Of a DNA stretch of 64,000 bases, positions 26,512-35,120 are shown piece by piece. A model generated the notes under the pieces. It ran no database searches and was not told the DNA's origin. It worked only from the letters and a program-made list of their open reading frames with translations. The stretch comes from Lacticaseibacillus suibinensis (GTDB taxonomy: Bacteria > Bacillota > Bacilli > Lactobacillales > Lactobacillaceae). The DNA is taken from positions 1 to 64,000 of the forward strand of contig NZ_RHOK01000009.1 in the NCBI RefSeq assembly GCF_003946175.1. Direction: 5' to 3'. Position 1 is the first letter of the stretch. The number at the start of each line of letters is the position of its first letter. The position numbers were made by a program, and so were the translations under genes.

Positions 26512-28155
26512 TTAGCTCCAGCTCCGGAACTTAGCCGGCGGATTGTACAAGCCTTTCGACCACTTGACCAAATCTTCCATGTTCTGAGCGGCCAGTAAGG
26601 ACCGGGTCGCCTGGTTGCGGTTAACGCCGAGGTCTTCAGGGAAGGCCACAATGCCGCGGGCCCGCAAGTCTTTGACCACTGCAGGATCAGAGCGCAAGCC
26701 AACTGGGGTGACCCCAGCAATGGCTTCGATGGCGGCCTGGCGTTCGGCCATGGAAGAGGTCTTGTACAGGTAGGCAATCCCTTCTTCAGTCACGATATGG
26801 GTCGTGTCTTCGGAGTAAATCATGATCGGCACGTTTTGGAGCTTAGCTTCCTTGCGCACCTCAACGGCGTCGAGTGAGTCAACAAAGACTGGGCGCTTGT
26901 TGGAGCCAAAGGTTTCAACCATTTGCACGACCAACTTCTGGCCTTTGCCCAGCGGATCGTTATCAGGCCGCAAGCTCTGCCATGCTGGCGTGGAGTGGCG
27001 CCGACCGGTTGGGTTGGAGCCCATGTTTGGCGCGCCACCGAAGCCGGAGAGCCGGCCGTTGGTGACGGTTGAAGAGTTGCCGTATTGGTCGATTTGCAGC
27101 GTCGAGCCGACGAACATGTCCAGCGCATACTGGCCCGCCATTTGGCCAAAGGCACGGTTTGAGCGCATCGTGCCGTCCTTGCCGACGAAGAAGACGTCTG
27201 GGCGTGCGGCGATGTACTTTTCCATCCCGACTTCACCACCGAAGGAGTGAATCGACTGGACCCAGCCGGATTCAATGGCCGGAATCAGGGTTGGCGTTGG
27301 GTTAACTTCCCAGTTCGGCACAATCTTGCCTTTCAGGCCCAGCTGCTCACCGTAAGTTGGCAGCAACAGTTCGATAGCGGCGGTGTTGAAACCGACCCCA
27401 TGGTTAACGGATTGAACGTTGTGCTTTTCGTAAATGCCGCGGATGGCCATCATCGCCATCAAAATCTGCAACTCGGTGATGTTTTGCGGGTCGCGGGTAA
27501 ATAGCGGTTCAAGCTGATAAGGTTCGTCCGCTGGGATGATCACATCGACCCAGTCAGCTGGGATATCCACGCGAGGCAGTTTGTCGACGACTTCATTGGC
27601 CTGCACAATGACAATGCCATCATGGAAGGCCGCAGATTCAACAATCACTGGCGTTTCTTCGGTGTTATAGCCGGTGTACAGGTTCCCGTCGCGGTCAACC
27701 TTATCGGCAGCGACCAACACGACATTCGGAATTAAGTCGATGTACAGGCGGGCATACAGTTCCAGGTAAGTGTGAATATCGCCGACCTTCAAGGTGCCAT
27801 CAGCAATCATCTGTGAAACCCGGGTACTTTGCGGGCCAGCAAAGGAAAAGTCCATTTTGGAGGCAATCCCGTCTTCAAAAATGTCCAGATGTTCCGGCCG
27901 TGAAATACTACTCATAATCATGTGCAAGTCGTGAACCTTGGCTGGATCAACTGAAGCCAATGTCTTTGACAAAAAGGTCGCTTGCTTTTGGTTATCGCCT
28001 TCGAGGACCACTTTGTCCCCTGGTGCGATTAGCCCTTCCAAGATGGCTTTGGCATCGCTGGTTTTGGCGAACTTGCCATCGATCGTACTGCTCATTGCTG
28101 AGAGCTTGTTCGCTTTGGCTTCGCGATGCGTTGCCCAATCACGTTCTTCGCTCAT
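26512..28155 (-). CDS. mdcA: Malonate decarboxylase alpha subunit (acetyl-S-ACP:malonate ACP transferase)
   Basis: The 547-residue alpha subunit swaps acetyl for malonate on the ACP. The sequence runs through MdcA landmarks: GDKVVLEGDNQKQATFLSKT, FEDGIASKMDFSFAGPQSTR, SVNHGVGFNTAAIELLLPTYG, FGGEVGMEKYIAARPDVFF and GSNPTGRRHSTPAW. I start it at 28155 because that ATG overlaps the mdcH stop in TAATG and has AGAGGG upstream; the ATG at 28176 lies inside mdcH and lacks a ribosome site. Length agrees with the family (about 550). Confidence 0.92.
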   Translation of the reverse strand: MSEERDWATHREAKANKLSAMSSTIDGKFAKTSDAKAILEGLIAPGDKVVLEGDNQKQATFLSKTLASVDPAKVHDLHMIMSSISRPEHLDIFEDGIASKMDFSFAGPQSTRVSQMIADGTLKVGDIHTYLELYARLYIDLIPNVVLVAADKVDRDGNLYTGYNTEETPVIVESAAFHDGIVIVQANEVVDKLPRVDIPADWVDVIIPADEPYQLEPLFTRDPQNITELQILMAMMAIRGIYEKHNVQSVNHGVGFNTAAIELLLPTYGEQLGLKGKIVPNWEVNPTPTLIPAIESGWVQSIHSFGGEVGMEKYIAARPDVFFVGKDGTMRSNRAFGQMAGQYALDMFVGSTLQIDQYGNSSTVTNGRLSGFGGAPNMGSNPTGRRHSTPAWQSLRPDNDPLGKGQKLVVQMVETFGSNKRPVFVDSLDAVEVRKEAKLQNVPIMIYSEDTTHIVTEEGIAYLYKTSSMAERQAAIEAIAGVTPVGLRSDPAVVKDLRARGIVAFPEDLGVNRNQATRSLLAAQNMEDLVKWSKGLYNPPAKFRSWS

Positions 28156-29069
28156 TAATAAGTCCCTCTTTCCCATTTGGTTAACAAAAATGCGGCATCC
28201 GATACGCTCATCTGATCAAGATTGACTTGATGCAGATCGCCGAACTTCTGCCCCAGCACCTTCCGGAACGGCCGGCCAGGGGAAAAGTTCACGATGCTAT
28301 CGGGTTCATAATCGTGTGCCACGCCCATCATCGCTTCAAAATACACGGGATGAGCCAAGTTGTTGCTGAGATCCTCGCGCACCGGTGCCACTTGGCGCAC
28401 GGCGCGGCCGGAGTAATTCGTCAGGTAAATGCCGGCCGGTTTTTGCAGGGTCACATCCGCCATGGCAGCGGCCAGCTGGGTGCCGACTTTCGCCATCAAC
28501 GGTGAATGTGACGGCACCGGCACTTTCAGCCGCCGCGCCAGCACCGCGCCGTTCGCCTTGGCGAGGGTCACGACCTGATCGATTGCAGCCAGCTCGCCGG
28601 ACAACGCGGTTTGGTCTTCGGCGTTTTGATTGGAAGCATATACCGGGTGCTCCGGCCGGTTGACCTGGGCGACCAAGGCTTCCACCTCAGCGCGACTCAA
28701 GCCAACCACCACACCCATCCCGTAACCTTGGGGATAGGCGCCTTGCATCAGCTCCGCGCGGCGTTTGACCACCCGGAACAAATCATCCTGCGCTAAGCTG
28801 CCGATGGCATAAGCCGCGGCGAACACGCCGAGGCTATGGCCAGCCACCAAATGCGGCTTCAAACCGGCGGCTTGCATGGCGTTGACTTGCGCCACTTGCA
28901 ACAATTCGATGCCGACTTGCAGCTGCACCGAGTCTTGGTACGCCGAATCGGTATCCAACAACTTCAAACCCAGCAAGTCCTCCACGTGGCCGCGCAAAGT
29001 CTTGTCCACGTTTTGGAGCATACCAGCGTTTTGGCCCCCTTGACCGGGGAAAATCCACAAAGAATTCAC
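28155..29069 (-). CDS. mdcH: Malonyl-CoA:ACP transacylase of malonate decarboxylase
   Basis: First gene of the operon. MdcH charges the apo-cycle by moving malonyl from malonyl-CoA to the ACP so that decarboxylation yields acetyl-S-ACP. Motifs of the FabD family are clear: FPGQGGQNAGM at the N-terminus, nucleophile Ser in AGHSLGVFAA (about 78), Arg in VVKRRAELMQ, and His in VPVPSHSPLM (about 200). AGAAGG precedes the ATG. It is 304 residues, as expected. Confidence 0.9.
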   Translation of the reverse strand: MNSLWIFPGQGGQNAGMLQNVDKTLRGHVEDLLGLKLLDTDSAYQDSVQLQVGIELLQVAQVNAMQAAGLKPHLVAGHSLGVFAAAYAIGSLAQDDLFRVVKRRAELMQGAYPQGYGMGVVVGLSRAEVEALVAQVNRPEHPVYASNQNAEDQTALSGELAAIDQVVTLAKANGAVLARRLKVPVPSHSPLMAKVGTQLAAAMADVTLQKPAGIYLTNYSGRAVRQVAPVREDLSNNLAHPVYFEAMMGVAHDYEPDSIVNFSPGRPFRKVLGQKFGDLHQVNLDQMSVSDAAFLLTKWERGTY

Positions 29070-29137
29070 GATTGACCTTCTCTCTATCTGATCCGATCGC
29101 TCTCACATTGCCACTTTATGCCCTTCAGATAGCGTTG

Positions 29138-29175
29138 TATAATGATTTTATCTTATATGTATAACAATCGGTTAT
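29138..29175. promoter_or_regulatory. mdc/LysR divergent control region with LysR box
   Basis: ATAACAATCGGTTAT (29161-29175) is a perfect ATAAC-N5-GTTAT inverted repeat with the T-N11-A layout of LysR boxes. TATAAT at 29138-29143 serves the LysR gene. On the minus strand TTGTTA inside the box and a TATAC-like hexamer about 18 bases on could form the mdcH promoter, a placement expected for an activator. Confidence 0.6.
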
Positions 29176-29191
29176 GAATAGGAGGCACCGC

Positions 29192-30067
29192 ATGAACCTC
29201 GCTCAGCTTCAAGGTTTCGTCTACACGGCGCAAACTGGCAGCATCACTCAAGGCGCGCGCCAGGCCTTTATTAGCCAGCCAGCGATGACCAAAATGATTC
29301 AGGAATTGGAAAAAGAACTCGGTGTGGCGCTGTTCGACCGGGTGGGCCGCGGCATTCAAATCAACGATGCCGGCCGTTTGTTTCTCAACTATGTGGAATC
29401 CGGCCTCGATCAAATCGAGGAAGGGATTGAAGCCGTCGCTAAACCCAACACGCAGCAGCGGCCGATTCGCCTGTTGGTGGAAGTCGCGTCGGCGCTGATT
29501 CCAGACATCATCAAAACGATCCACGCCATTTACCCCAACGCCCCGATTCAGCTGACCCAGCGCATTACCGCCGTCAACGAAACCCGGGAATTCGACTTCA
29601 CGATTTCCACTCGTCAGCCGCGCCGTGACCGACGTTCAGTGCCGCTGTTGAACGAGGAAATCTTGATTGGCAGTGCCAATCCCGATCTGGCCGCTTCCAC
29701 TTTTATCACGCCGAATGCGTTGGTGGGCCAGCCGATCGTGTCACTGGGCTATCACACGCCGCTGCGCGATACCTTGGATCAGTATTTTGACCAACGGAAC
29801 CTGCGCCTGAATTTCCAGTACGAATCCGACGACCCGGCCAGTATCCGCGCGATGCTGGCCTCAGGGATCGGCGTCGGCTTCATCCCCTCGGTCACTTGGG
29901 CCGAAACCGGCAAGCAGCTGCATCTGGCCCGCATTACACCGGATCCACCTTTTCGCACGATTTATTTGACAGAAGGCCAGCCTAAAGAAGACGTGCGCAC
30001 CCGCAAAGTCGCAAACGCATTAGTGGCGCTATTTGTCGCCGCCCGCGCCCAGGCCCTGAAGGTCTAA
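29192..30067 (+). CDS. LysR-family regulator, probably of the mdc operon
   Basis: A 291-residue LysR-type regulator. The N-terminal winged helix reads MNLAQLQGFVYTAQTGSITQ, with recognition helix SQPAMTKMIQELEKELG and LFDRVGRGIQINDAGR. The rest is a two-lobed effector-binding domain (about 90-285; FTISTRQPRRDRRS, SGIGVGFIPSVTW). I start it at 29192 because AGGAGG lies seven bases upstream. It is divergent from mdcH with a LysR box between them, the usual arrangement of MdcR/MdcY-type control by malonate. Effector identity is inferred. Confidence 0.85.
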   Translation: MNLAQLQGFVYTAQTGSITQGARQAFISQPAMTKMIQELEKELGVALFDRVGRGIQINDAGRLFLNYVESGLDQIEEGIEAVAKPNTQQRPIRLLVEVASALIPDIIKTIHAIYPNAPIQLTQRITAVNETREFDFTISTRQPRRDRRSVPLLNEEILIGSANPDLAASTFITPNALVGQPIVSLGYHTPLRDTLDQYFDQRNLRLNFQYESDDPASIRAMLASGIGVGFIPSVTWAETGKQLHLARITPDPPFRTIYLTEGQPKEDVRTRKVANALVALFVAARAQALKV

Positions 30068-30182
30068 CGGCGCCGCTCGCGAAAAATTAAAGGCTTGCAA
30101 CTGCGTGCCCAACTCGTTACACTGGCTTCGACAACTCCCACCGATCGCCTCTCACAAATCCGAACTAAGGTGGGACAACCAA

Positions 30183-31295
30183 ATGAGTGAGAAGACGCTC
30201 GCACCAGTCGCCGATATCGGCGACTACTTAAAGCTAGGCGCCTGCACTGCCGTGATGTCGCAGCCCATTATGAGCTACGCGTTGACGACCAGCCCTAGCA
30301 TCGGCGCGCAAACTTGGATCGGGATTATGTATAACCTGGTCAAGTACACCGCACCAGCCTTTATTTTTGGCATTCTTTACACCACCACCCGCACGACCAT
30401 CAACCACCGGGAATTGACTTACGGCCACTACCTCAAAAACATGTGGCACGCCTTGTTCATCCCCACGATTTGGTGGACGTTTATTTACCTGTTGGTCATG
30501 CCGCAAATGCAGCAGGTCAACCAGTACCACGACTTAGGTTCGTTTCTGTGGCATTTCGTCAACGGGAACGCCGCGCCGCATTTGTGGTATAACACCATGA
30601 TGCTGCAGTTCATCATTTTGATGCCGGTCTTTTGGGCGATTGGCCGCTGGTGCGGACAAAACACCAAACGTGGCATCATCGCTGCCTGCGCCGCTGTCGT
30701 GATTGCCGCGCTGTGGCTGTGGTTCTATGACACCCAGGTCTTTAACGGCCCGCATGCCCAAGATTGGTACCTGTTTGATCGGCTGTTCATCAGCTTCTTC
30801 ATCTATGGCGTCTTCGGGACGCTGGCTTGGCAGTACCGTGAGCACTTCGACCGCGCCATCATGAAATGGTGGCCAGCCATCGCGGTGGTCTTTTTGGCCA
30901 CATTCTGGTGGACCAACCATGAACTGTTCAGCTACGGCTTCCCGATCAACCTGGGCAACGCGCCTTACTACAAGCCGTCGATGACCTTGTATGATCTAGC
31001 CGCCATTGGCCTGTTCTCAGCGCTGTGCCTGTATCAGGTCAAAGCCGGTCGGCCGTTTACGAAGTTCGTGCACAAGTTTGCCAACTTCGCCTACAAAGCC
31101 TACCTGTCGAATGTCTTTTGGTCACAATGCCTGTGGCTGCTGTTCGGCAAGACCTTGACCACCGCCAACACCTGGGTCGGGATCTTGGTTCTGTACGTGC
31201 TGACCTGGTGCATTTCCTTCGCCTCGGCCTTCGGTATCAATGCGATTTGGTCACGGCTGAAACCGATGATTTTCAAATCAGCCGCTGTCGCTTAA
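30183..31295 (+). CDS. Acyltransferase-3 family membrane protein
   Basis: A polytopic membrane protein of about 370 residues with some ten hydrophobic helices, matching the acyltransferase 3 family (OatA-like membrane part; O-acetylation of envelope polymers). There is no extracellular SGNH domain. Helix 1 reads LKLGACTAVMSQPIMSYAL, where the family usually has a His; here Gln-Pro is found. WYNTMMLQFIILMPVFW is a typical second landmark. The start at 30183 (MSEKTLAPV) has AAGGTGGG upstream; an ATG at 30105 has none. It follows the LysR gene on the same strand with its own terminator. No acceptor can be named. Confidence 0.7.
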   Translation: MSEKTLAPVADIGDYLKLGACTAVMSQPIMSYALTTSPSIGAQTWIGIMYNLVKYTAPAFIFGILYTTTRTTINHRELTYGHYLKNMWHALFIPTIWWTFIYLLVMPQMQQVNQYHDLGSFLWHFVNGNAAPHLWYNTMMLQFIILMPVFWAIGRWCGQNTKRGIIAACAAVVIAALWLWFYDTQVFNGPHAQDWYLFDRLFISFFIYGVFGTLAWQYREHFDRAIMKWWPAIAVVFLATFWWTNHELFSYGFPINLGNAPYYKPSMTLYDLAAIGLFSALCLYQVKAGRPFTKFVHKFANFAYKAYLSNVFWSQCLWLLFGKTLTTANTWVGILVLYVLTWCISFASAFGINAIWSRLKPMIFKSAAVA

Positions 31296-31324
31296 GTTTG
31301 CCGCAACGCTAATTGAATAAAAGC

Positions 31325-31373
31325 AATCCCATCATCGTCGCAGACGTTTCTTCTGAGCGGTGATGGGATTTTT
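31325..31373 (+). terminator. Terminator of the acyltransferase gene
   Basis: ATCCCATC and GATGGGAT enclose a long loop and are followed by seven T, about 30 bases after the stop codon. Confidence 0.75.
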
Positions 31374-31529
31374 TTGCTCGCCGCCTTGGCACAACCAGGT
31401 ATGATGCCATTGTTATTGAATCCATCATCAAACTGTCATCACAGCCAAAATCGGCCGAGAGTTTTCACCCGCTCTTTCCGGCTTCATCTGGTAAGATATG
31501 TGATAGATCATTCAAAGGTGGTGGCTCCC

Positions 31530-32480
31530 ATGGAAAGCAACGCCCGCGTCGCGCATATTTTTGCGGCTTTAATGCAAGGTCAAACCATTGATGCTGAGAC
31601 CCTGACAGCTGAATACAGCATCAGCCTGCGCACCCTTCAGCGCGATTTGGCGGACATTCGGGCCGCCTTGGCGGACGAGTGCGCCCAACCGCCAGTGCTA
31701 CAGGAAGGACCACCGCGGCACTGGTGTTTAATGAGCGATAACCGGCAAGATAGCATCGCCTTGGCGATCAGTCACATCGTCACCGGCAGTCGCGCTTTTG
31801 ATCAAGGCGAACTGGCAGAAGCTTTGGCTTACATTGAACAGCCCCTCTCACCGACCAGTCGCACCGCCTTGCACGCGGATTTGCGCTTGGCGCGGCATGG
31901 TTTTTCGCCGCTCACTGGCGCCAAACCGCTGCTGGCTTTGTTGCAGACAGTCAATACCGCGATCGCTCAGCGCCTTAAGCTGACGTTCAGCTACCGCAGT
32001 AGTCGCTCGAATCTGATACAAACCAGCGAAATCCATCACGCCCAGCCTGTGGCGGTGTTCTTTGAGCGCTTTTACTTTTACGTGGCGATGTTTGCCGACG
32101 AGCATCATGGCTACTGGCTCTACCGTCTCGATCGCATCGACGAGATTTTAGGTGACACCAAAGGCGAAAAACTCGATTACGCGACGCGCTTTTCGCTGCA
32201 AGACCACTGGCGGCAAACCTACTTCATCGACTTTGGCGAACCGACCGTCATCCACTTTGAGTACGAAGGTTTTGTTACCACGGCCCTAGACGCTTTTCCC
32301 ACTTCCAAAGTCGTCGCCACCAACGCGGACGGCAGCGTCGTCATTGAAGCCTACGCCCGCATCGAAGGCGCCCTGCTGTGGCTGCTCGGCCAAGGCCCGC
32401 GGGTCAAGGTGCTCGATCCGCCGCTATTGGTCAAACGCATCAAAACGATGCTAACGGCGATGCAGGCTAAATATCAATAA
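31530..32480 (+). CDS. WYL-domain transcriptional regulator
   Basis: A 316-residue regulator with an N-terminal HTH (ALMQGQTIDAETLTAEYSIS, RTLQRDLADIRAAL; DeoR/HTH_11-like) and a WYL domain (about 140-235; LKLTFSYRSSRSN, AVFFERFYFYVAMFADEH, GYWLYRLDRIDEI), then a WCX-like C-terminus. WYL proteins sense ligands, often nucleotides or single-stranded DNA, and many act in stress or phage response. I start it at 31530 since AAAGGTGGTGG precedes; the frame is open to 31374 without a ribosome site. It lies just upstream of the SEC10/PgrA surface gene and may control it through the palindrome at 32516. Confidence 0.82.
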   Translation: MESNARVAHIFAALMQGQTIDAETLTAEYSISLRTLQRDLADIRAALADECAQPPVLQEGPPRHWCLMSDNRQDSIALAISHIVTGSRAFDQGELAEALAYIEQPLSPTSRTALHADLRLARHGFSPLTGAKPLLALLQTVNTAIAQRLKLTFSYRSSRSNLIQTSEIHHAQPVAVFFERFYFYVAMFADEHHGYWLYRLDRIDEILGDTKGEKLDYATRFSLQDHWRQTYFIDFGEPTVIHFEYEGFVTTALDAFPTSKVVATNADGSVVIEAYARIEGALLWLLGQGPRVKVLDPPLLVKRIKTMLTAMQAKYQ

Positions 32481-32515
32481 AATAATTTGGCGATTGGCTC
32501 AATTGTTATTTTTAT

Positions 32516-32528
32516 GTCATATTATGAC
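32516..32528. promoter_or_regulatory. Palindromic operator candidate before the SEC10/PgrA gene
   Basis: GTCATATTATGAC is a perfect 13-base palindrome (6 + 1 + 6), 51 bases before the start codon and over the likely -10 (TATTAT). Confidence 0.45.
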
Positions 32529-32579
32529 GCGGTCAATTAGTACACTGGGGAAGAAATTTCTTTAATTGGAGGAGAGATT

Positions 32580-34787
32580 ATGAAGAAAACCCCACTGTTC
32601 ACTTTGACTGCGGCCGCTACCATTGCTGGTTTGGCACTGGCGAACCCACAAAGCACCCACGCCGCGACCAAGCCGGCCACCAGCACGGTGCAAACCACCG
32701 ATGATGATGAAGTAGCGGCGCAAACTGCTGTTGACCAAGCCCAACAAGCGGCGACCACCACTGCCGCGGCCAAAGCTGATGCCGAAGCCGATCTGAGCGC
32801 CGCGCAAACCACGGCAGATCAAACCGCTGCGGACAAGGCAGCTGCAGAAGCCACCAAAGCGGAAGCAACGCCAGAGGCCATTGCTCAGGCCCAGGCAGAT
32901 ACCGACGCCGCAGCGGCAACCACCGCCGACGCCCAAGCTGCCAGCGACGCCGCGGATCAAACTGTGGCTGACGCGCAAGCTGATGTGGATACAAAAGCAG
33001 CGGCGGATGAGGCGGCGCAAGCCGCTAAAACCGCCGCCGATGATGCCGTGGCTGCTGCTCAAGCCGCCCTGACCGGCGAAGACGACCCGACAGTAACGGC
33101 CAGCCAACAAGCCGTTGACGAAGCGCAAGCCGCCGCCGACCAGGCCGGGACGGCGGTGGCTGATGCCACGGCCGCGCAAACTCAGGCCCAGCAGGCAGTG
33201 GATGACGCGACTGACGCTGATTCAGAGGTTGGGGGCGTGGTGCTGACGCCAGATTTTCTACAGGTCTATCATGAAGTCAACGGCGACGGTTATGGTGGCC
33301 CTGACGAAGATTGGGCCAATAACGTGCTGGCCCAAGCTCGGGATGCCACACAGCTCATCGACTACCAGCCAACAGCGGCAGACGACACCGAAATCGTTCC
33401 CGATATGACGCAATTAACGAATGCTGAAGCGCGCGAGTTGTCTGAGTTTGCCGCCTCGGTAATCAATGATATCCGCGCCCAGTTCGGCATCGCCCCAATT
33501 TCGGTTTCCGATGGCTCGGTCCAGGCTGCCCTACTCAATCTCGGCGGCAAGATGTATCGTGGCAACTATGGCGACAACTCGTGGTATGATATTGACTCGG
33601 AAACTTCAGTCGCTGCCGCGCAAACCTTAGGCCTTCCTTATGGTACCCAATATGATGACAGAGGGAACGAAGGACCGCTCGAAGCTATGGGCGCTGGTAC
33701 CATTGGCAATGCCGTGATGAATTTCACCTTTAATCTCGGTGATAAATCATCCCCAATGTCTAATCTCAAACGTGGTATTCTTGCCGCAATCGCTAGTCTG
33801 ATGAGCAGAACTGGCTACTCCACCGATGCAACTAGTATTTATGCCGATGGGTCCTCAGTCACCGGCGATCTGGGTGGCCAGATAGATTGGCTCACAGATT
33901 TCATTCTCGACCAGGGTGGGTCCAAGAACTACGGCTATTTGGGCGTAGAAATTGACGACGGCGGCAGTCTTTATTTCACTTTCATGAAGGTGACCGGTGT
34001 CGACCACAGCTATCCATTCTTTAACAACACCACGACCCCGGCGCCGATTGCCCACACCCAGGACACCACCGCCTTGGCCAAGGCGCAACAGGCATTGGCT
34101 GATGCGACGACGGCATTGACAACGGCGCAAGCGACTAAGACCGCCGCCGACACGGCCCTGCACACGGCGCAAGCCAAGCTCGCTGCCGATCAACAAACTG
34201 CCGCAGCCAATGCAGCGGCTAATCAGGCGACCTTAACCGCTAACCTCGAAGCTGCAGAGGCGCAAGCCACCGCTGCCGCGGCAACCGCCACCGCCACGCA
34301 CGACGCCCTCACCGCCGCGCAGACCGCGCTCACAGCGGCGCAAACCGCCGCTGATGAAGCGCACGTCGCCCTGGCTGCCGCGCAAGCAGCCGAAACCGCA
34401 GCTGCTGATCATCTAGAGGCTTTGCAACAAGCTGATGCTAACTTAGCCCTGGCCCAGGCGGCTGATGAAGCGGCGCAGGCCGCATTAACCGATGCCCAAA
34501 CGGCCTACGAGGCCACGCTCGCTCCGGCTGCCGCAGCGGCCAGCGCCCTGAAAGCCGCACAGGCCCACTTGGCGACAGTGCAACACTGGTTAGCGCTACA
34601 CCAGAAGCACACCGGCGCCAAGCCGGCCGCAGCCCTGAAGCAGGTCAACTTAGCCAAAGTTAAACCAGTTGCCGCCTCGGCTTTGCCAAGTACCGGCGAT
34701 GCGCATCAAAGCGGGTTGGCCTTGCTTGGCCTGAGCCTCCTGAGCCTGTTGGGTGGTACGGCGTTGCAAAGCAAACGCCGCGCCTAA
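32580..34787 (+). CDS. SEC10/PgrA surface-exclusion-like LPxTG wall protein
   Basis: A 735-residue wall protein. A signal peptide (to about A28, THAATK) is followed by an Ala/Gln/Asp-rich helical arm (about 40-215), a globular SEC10/PgrA-type domain (about 220-480; LSEFAASVINDIRAQFGIAP, NSWYDIDSE), a second Ala-rich arm (about 490-680) and a sorting signal ALPSTGD, membrane helix and KSKRRA-type charged tail. Proteins of this family from plasmids block mating; chromosomal ones in lactobacilli act in surface adhesion or aggregation, role unproven. ATTGGAGGAGA precedes the ATG. The coding of both arms is very repetitive GCN codons. Confidence 0.85.
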   Translation: MKKTPLFTLTAAATIAGLALANPQSTHAATKPATSTVQTTDDDEVAAQTAVDQAQQAATTTAAAKADAEADLSAAQTTADQTAADKAAAEATKAEATPEAIAQAQADTDAAAATTADAQAASDAADQTVADAQADVDTKAAADEAAQAAKTAADDAVAAAQAALTGEDDPTVTASQQAVDEAQAAADQAGTAVADATAAQTQAQQAVDDATDADSEVGGVVLTPDFLQVYHEVNGDGYGGPDEDWANNVLAQARDATQLIDYQPTAADDTEIVPDMTQLTNAEARELSEFAASVINDIRAQFGIAPISVSDGSVQAALLNLGGKMYRGNYGDNSWYDIDSETSVAAAQTLGLPYGTQYDDRGNEGPLEAMGAGTIGNAVMNFTFNLGDKSSPMSNLKRGILAAIASLMSRTGYSTDATSIYADGSSVTGDLGGQIDWLTDFILDQGGSKNYGYLGVEIDDGGSLYFTFMKVTGVDHSYPFFNNTTTPAPIAHTQDTTALAKAQQALADATTALTTAQATKTAADTALHTAQAKLAADQQTAAANAAANQATLTANLEAAEAQATAAAATATATHDALTAAQTALTAAQTAADEAHVALAAAQAAETAAADHLEALQQADANLALAQAADEAAQAALTDAQTAYEATLAPAAAAASALKAAQAHLATVQHWLALHQKHTGAKPAAALKQVNLAKVKPVAASALPSTGDAHQSGLALLGLSLLSLLGGTALQSKRRA

Positions 34788-34808
34788 TTTCCGCATCCAA
34801 TTGATGTC

Positions 34809-34853
34809 AAAAAAGACCGCACTCAGCGAAAAATGCTGAAGCGCGGTCTTTTG
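34809..34853. terminator. Bidirectional terminator between SEC10/PgrA and Cys-rich genes
   Basis: AAAAGACCGC, CAGC and GCTG, GCGGTCTTTT pair into one hairpin. Plus strand ends CTTTTGC; minus strand ends TCTTTTTTG. Confidence 0.8.
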
Positions 34854-34854
34854 C

Positions 34855-35010
34855 TTATTTCGCCGGCGCGGCTTTGCACAGCGAGCCGCACTGACACTGC
34901 TCTGGCGTGACCATTTGGCACTGACAGCGGCCATGTGAACCAGCGCAGCGGCATCCGTCGTGGCAGGTCATGCCTTGATGGCACATTGGGTTAGCTTGAT
35001 TAGAATTCAT
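34855..35010 (-). CDS. Small nine-cysteine protein, metallothionein-like
   Basis: A 51-residue product that is easy to miss. ATG at 35010 has CGGAGGCG seven bases upstream, and the gene ends two bases from a bidirectional terminator, so it has the signals of a real gene. It opens MNSNQANPMCHQGMTCHDGC, and goes on with RCAGSHGRCQCQMVTPEQCQ and CGSLCKAAPAK. Nine Cys (10, 16, 20, 22, 29, 31, 39, 41, 45) and three His include three CxC pairs. There is no signal peptide or membrane helix. The composition points to cytosolic binding of soft metals such as Zn, Cu or Cd. It does not obviously follow the SmtA/BmtA pattern. A zinc-finger scaffold is the other option. Confidence 0.72.
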   Translation of the reverse strand: MNSNQANPMCHQGMTCHDGCRCAGSHGRCQCQMVTPEQCQCGSLCKAAPAK

Positions 35011-35039
35011 ATTTTCGCCTCCGTTACGGTAAAGATAAT

Positions 35040-35053
35040 TGTCTACAAAGACA
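35040..35053. promoter_or_regulatory. Inverted repeat upstream of the Cys-rich gene
   Basis: TGTCTACAAAGACA is a TGTCT-N4-AGACA inverted repeat 30 bases before the start of the Cys-rich gene and could be a metal-sensor operator. It does not clearly match the CopY box or an ArsR site. Confidence 0.35.
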
Positions 35054-35120
35054 GCCTTTTGAACAACATTGAAAGCAATAGCAAATCTTGTTTAAATTGG
35101 TGGAACCTGAAGATGTCAAC

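Noticed and set aside
33100-34650. Repetitive GCN-rich stretches as a tandem DNA repeat or CRISPR
   Set aside because: The repetition is Ala-rich helical coding in the SEC10/PgrA arms with no fixed unit or spacers.
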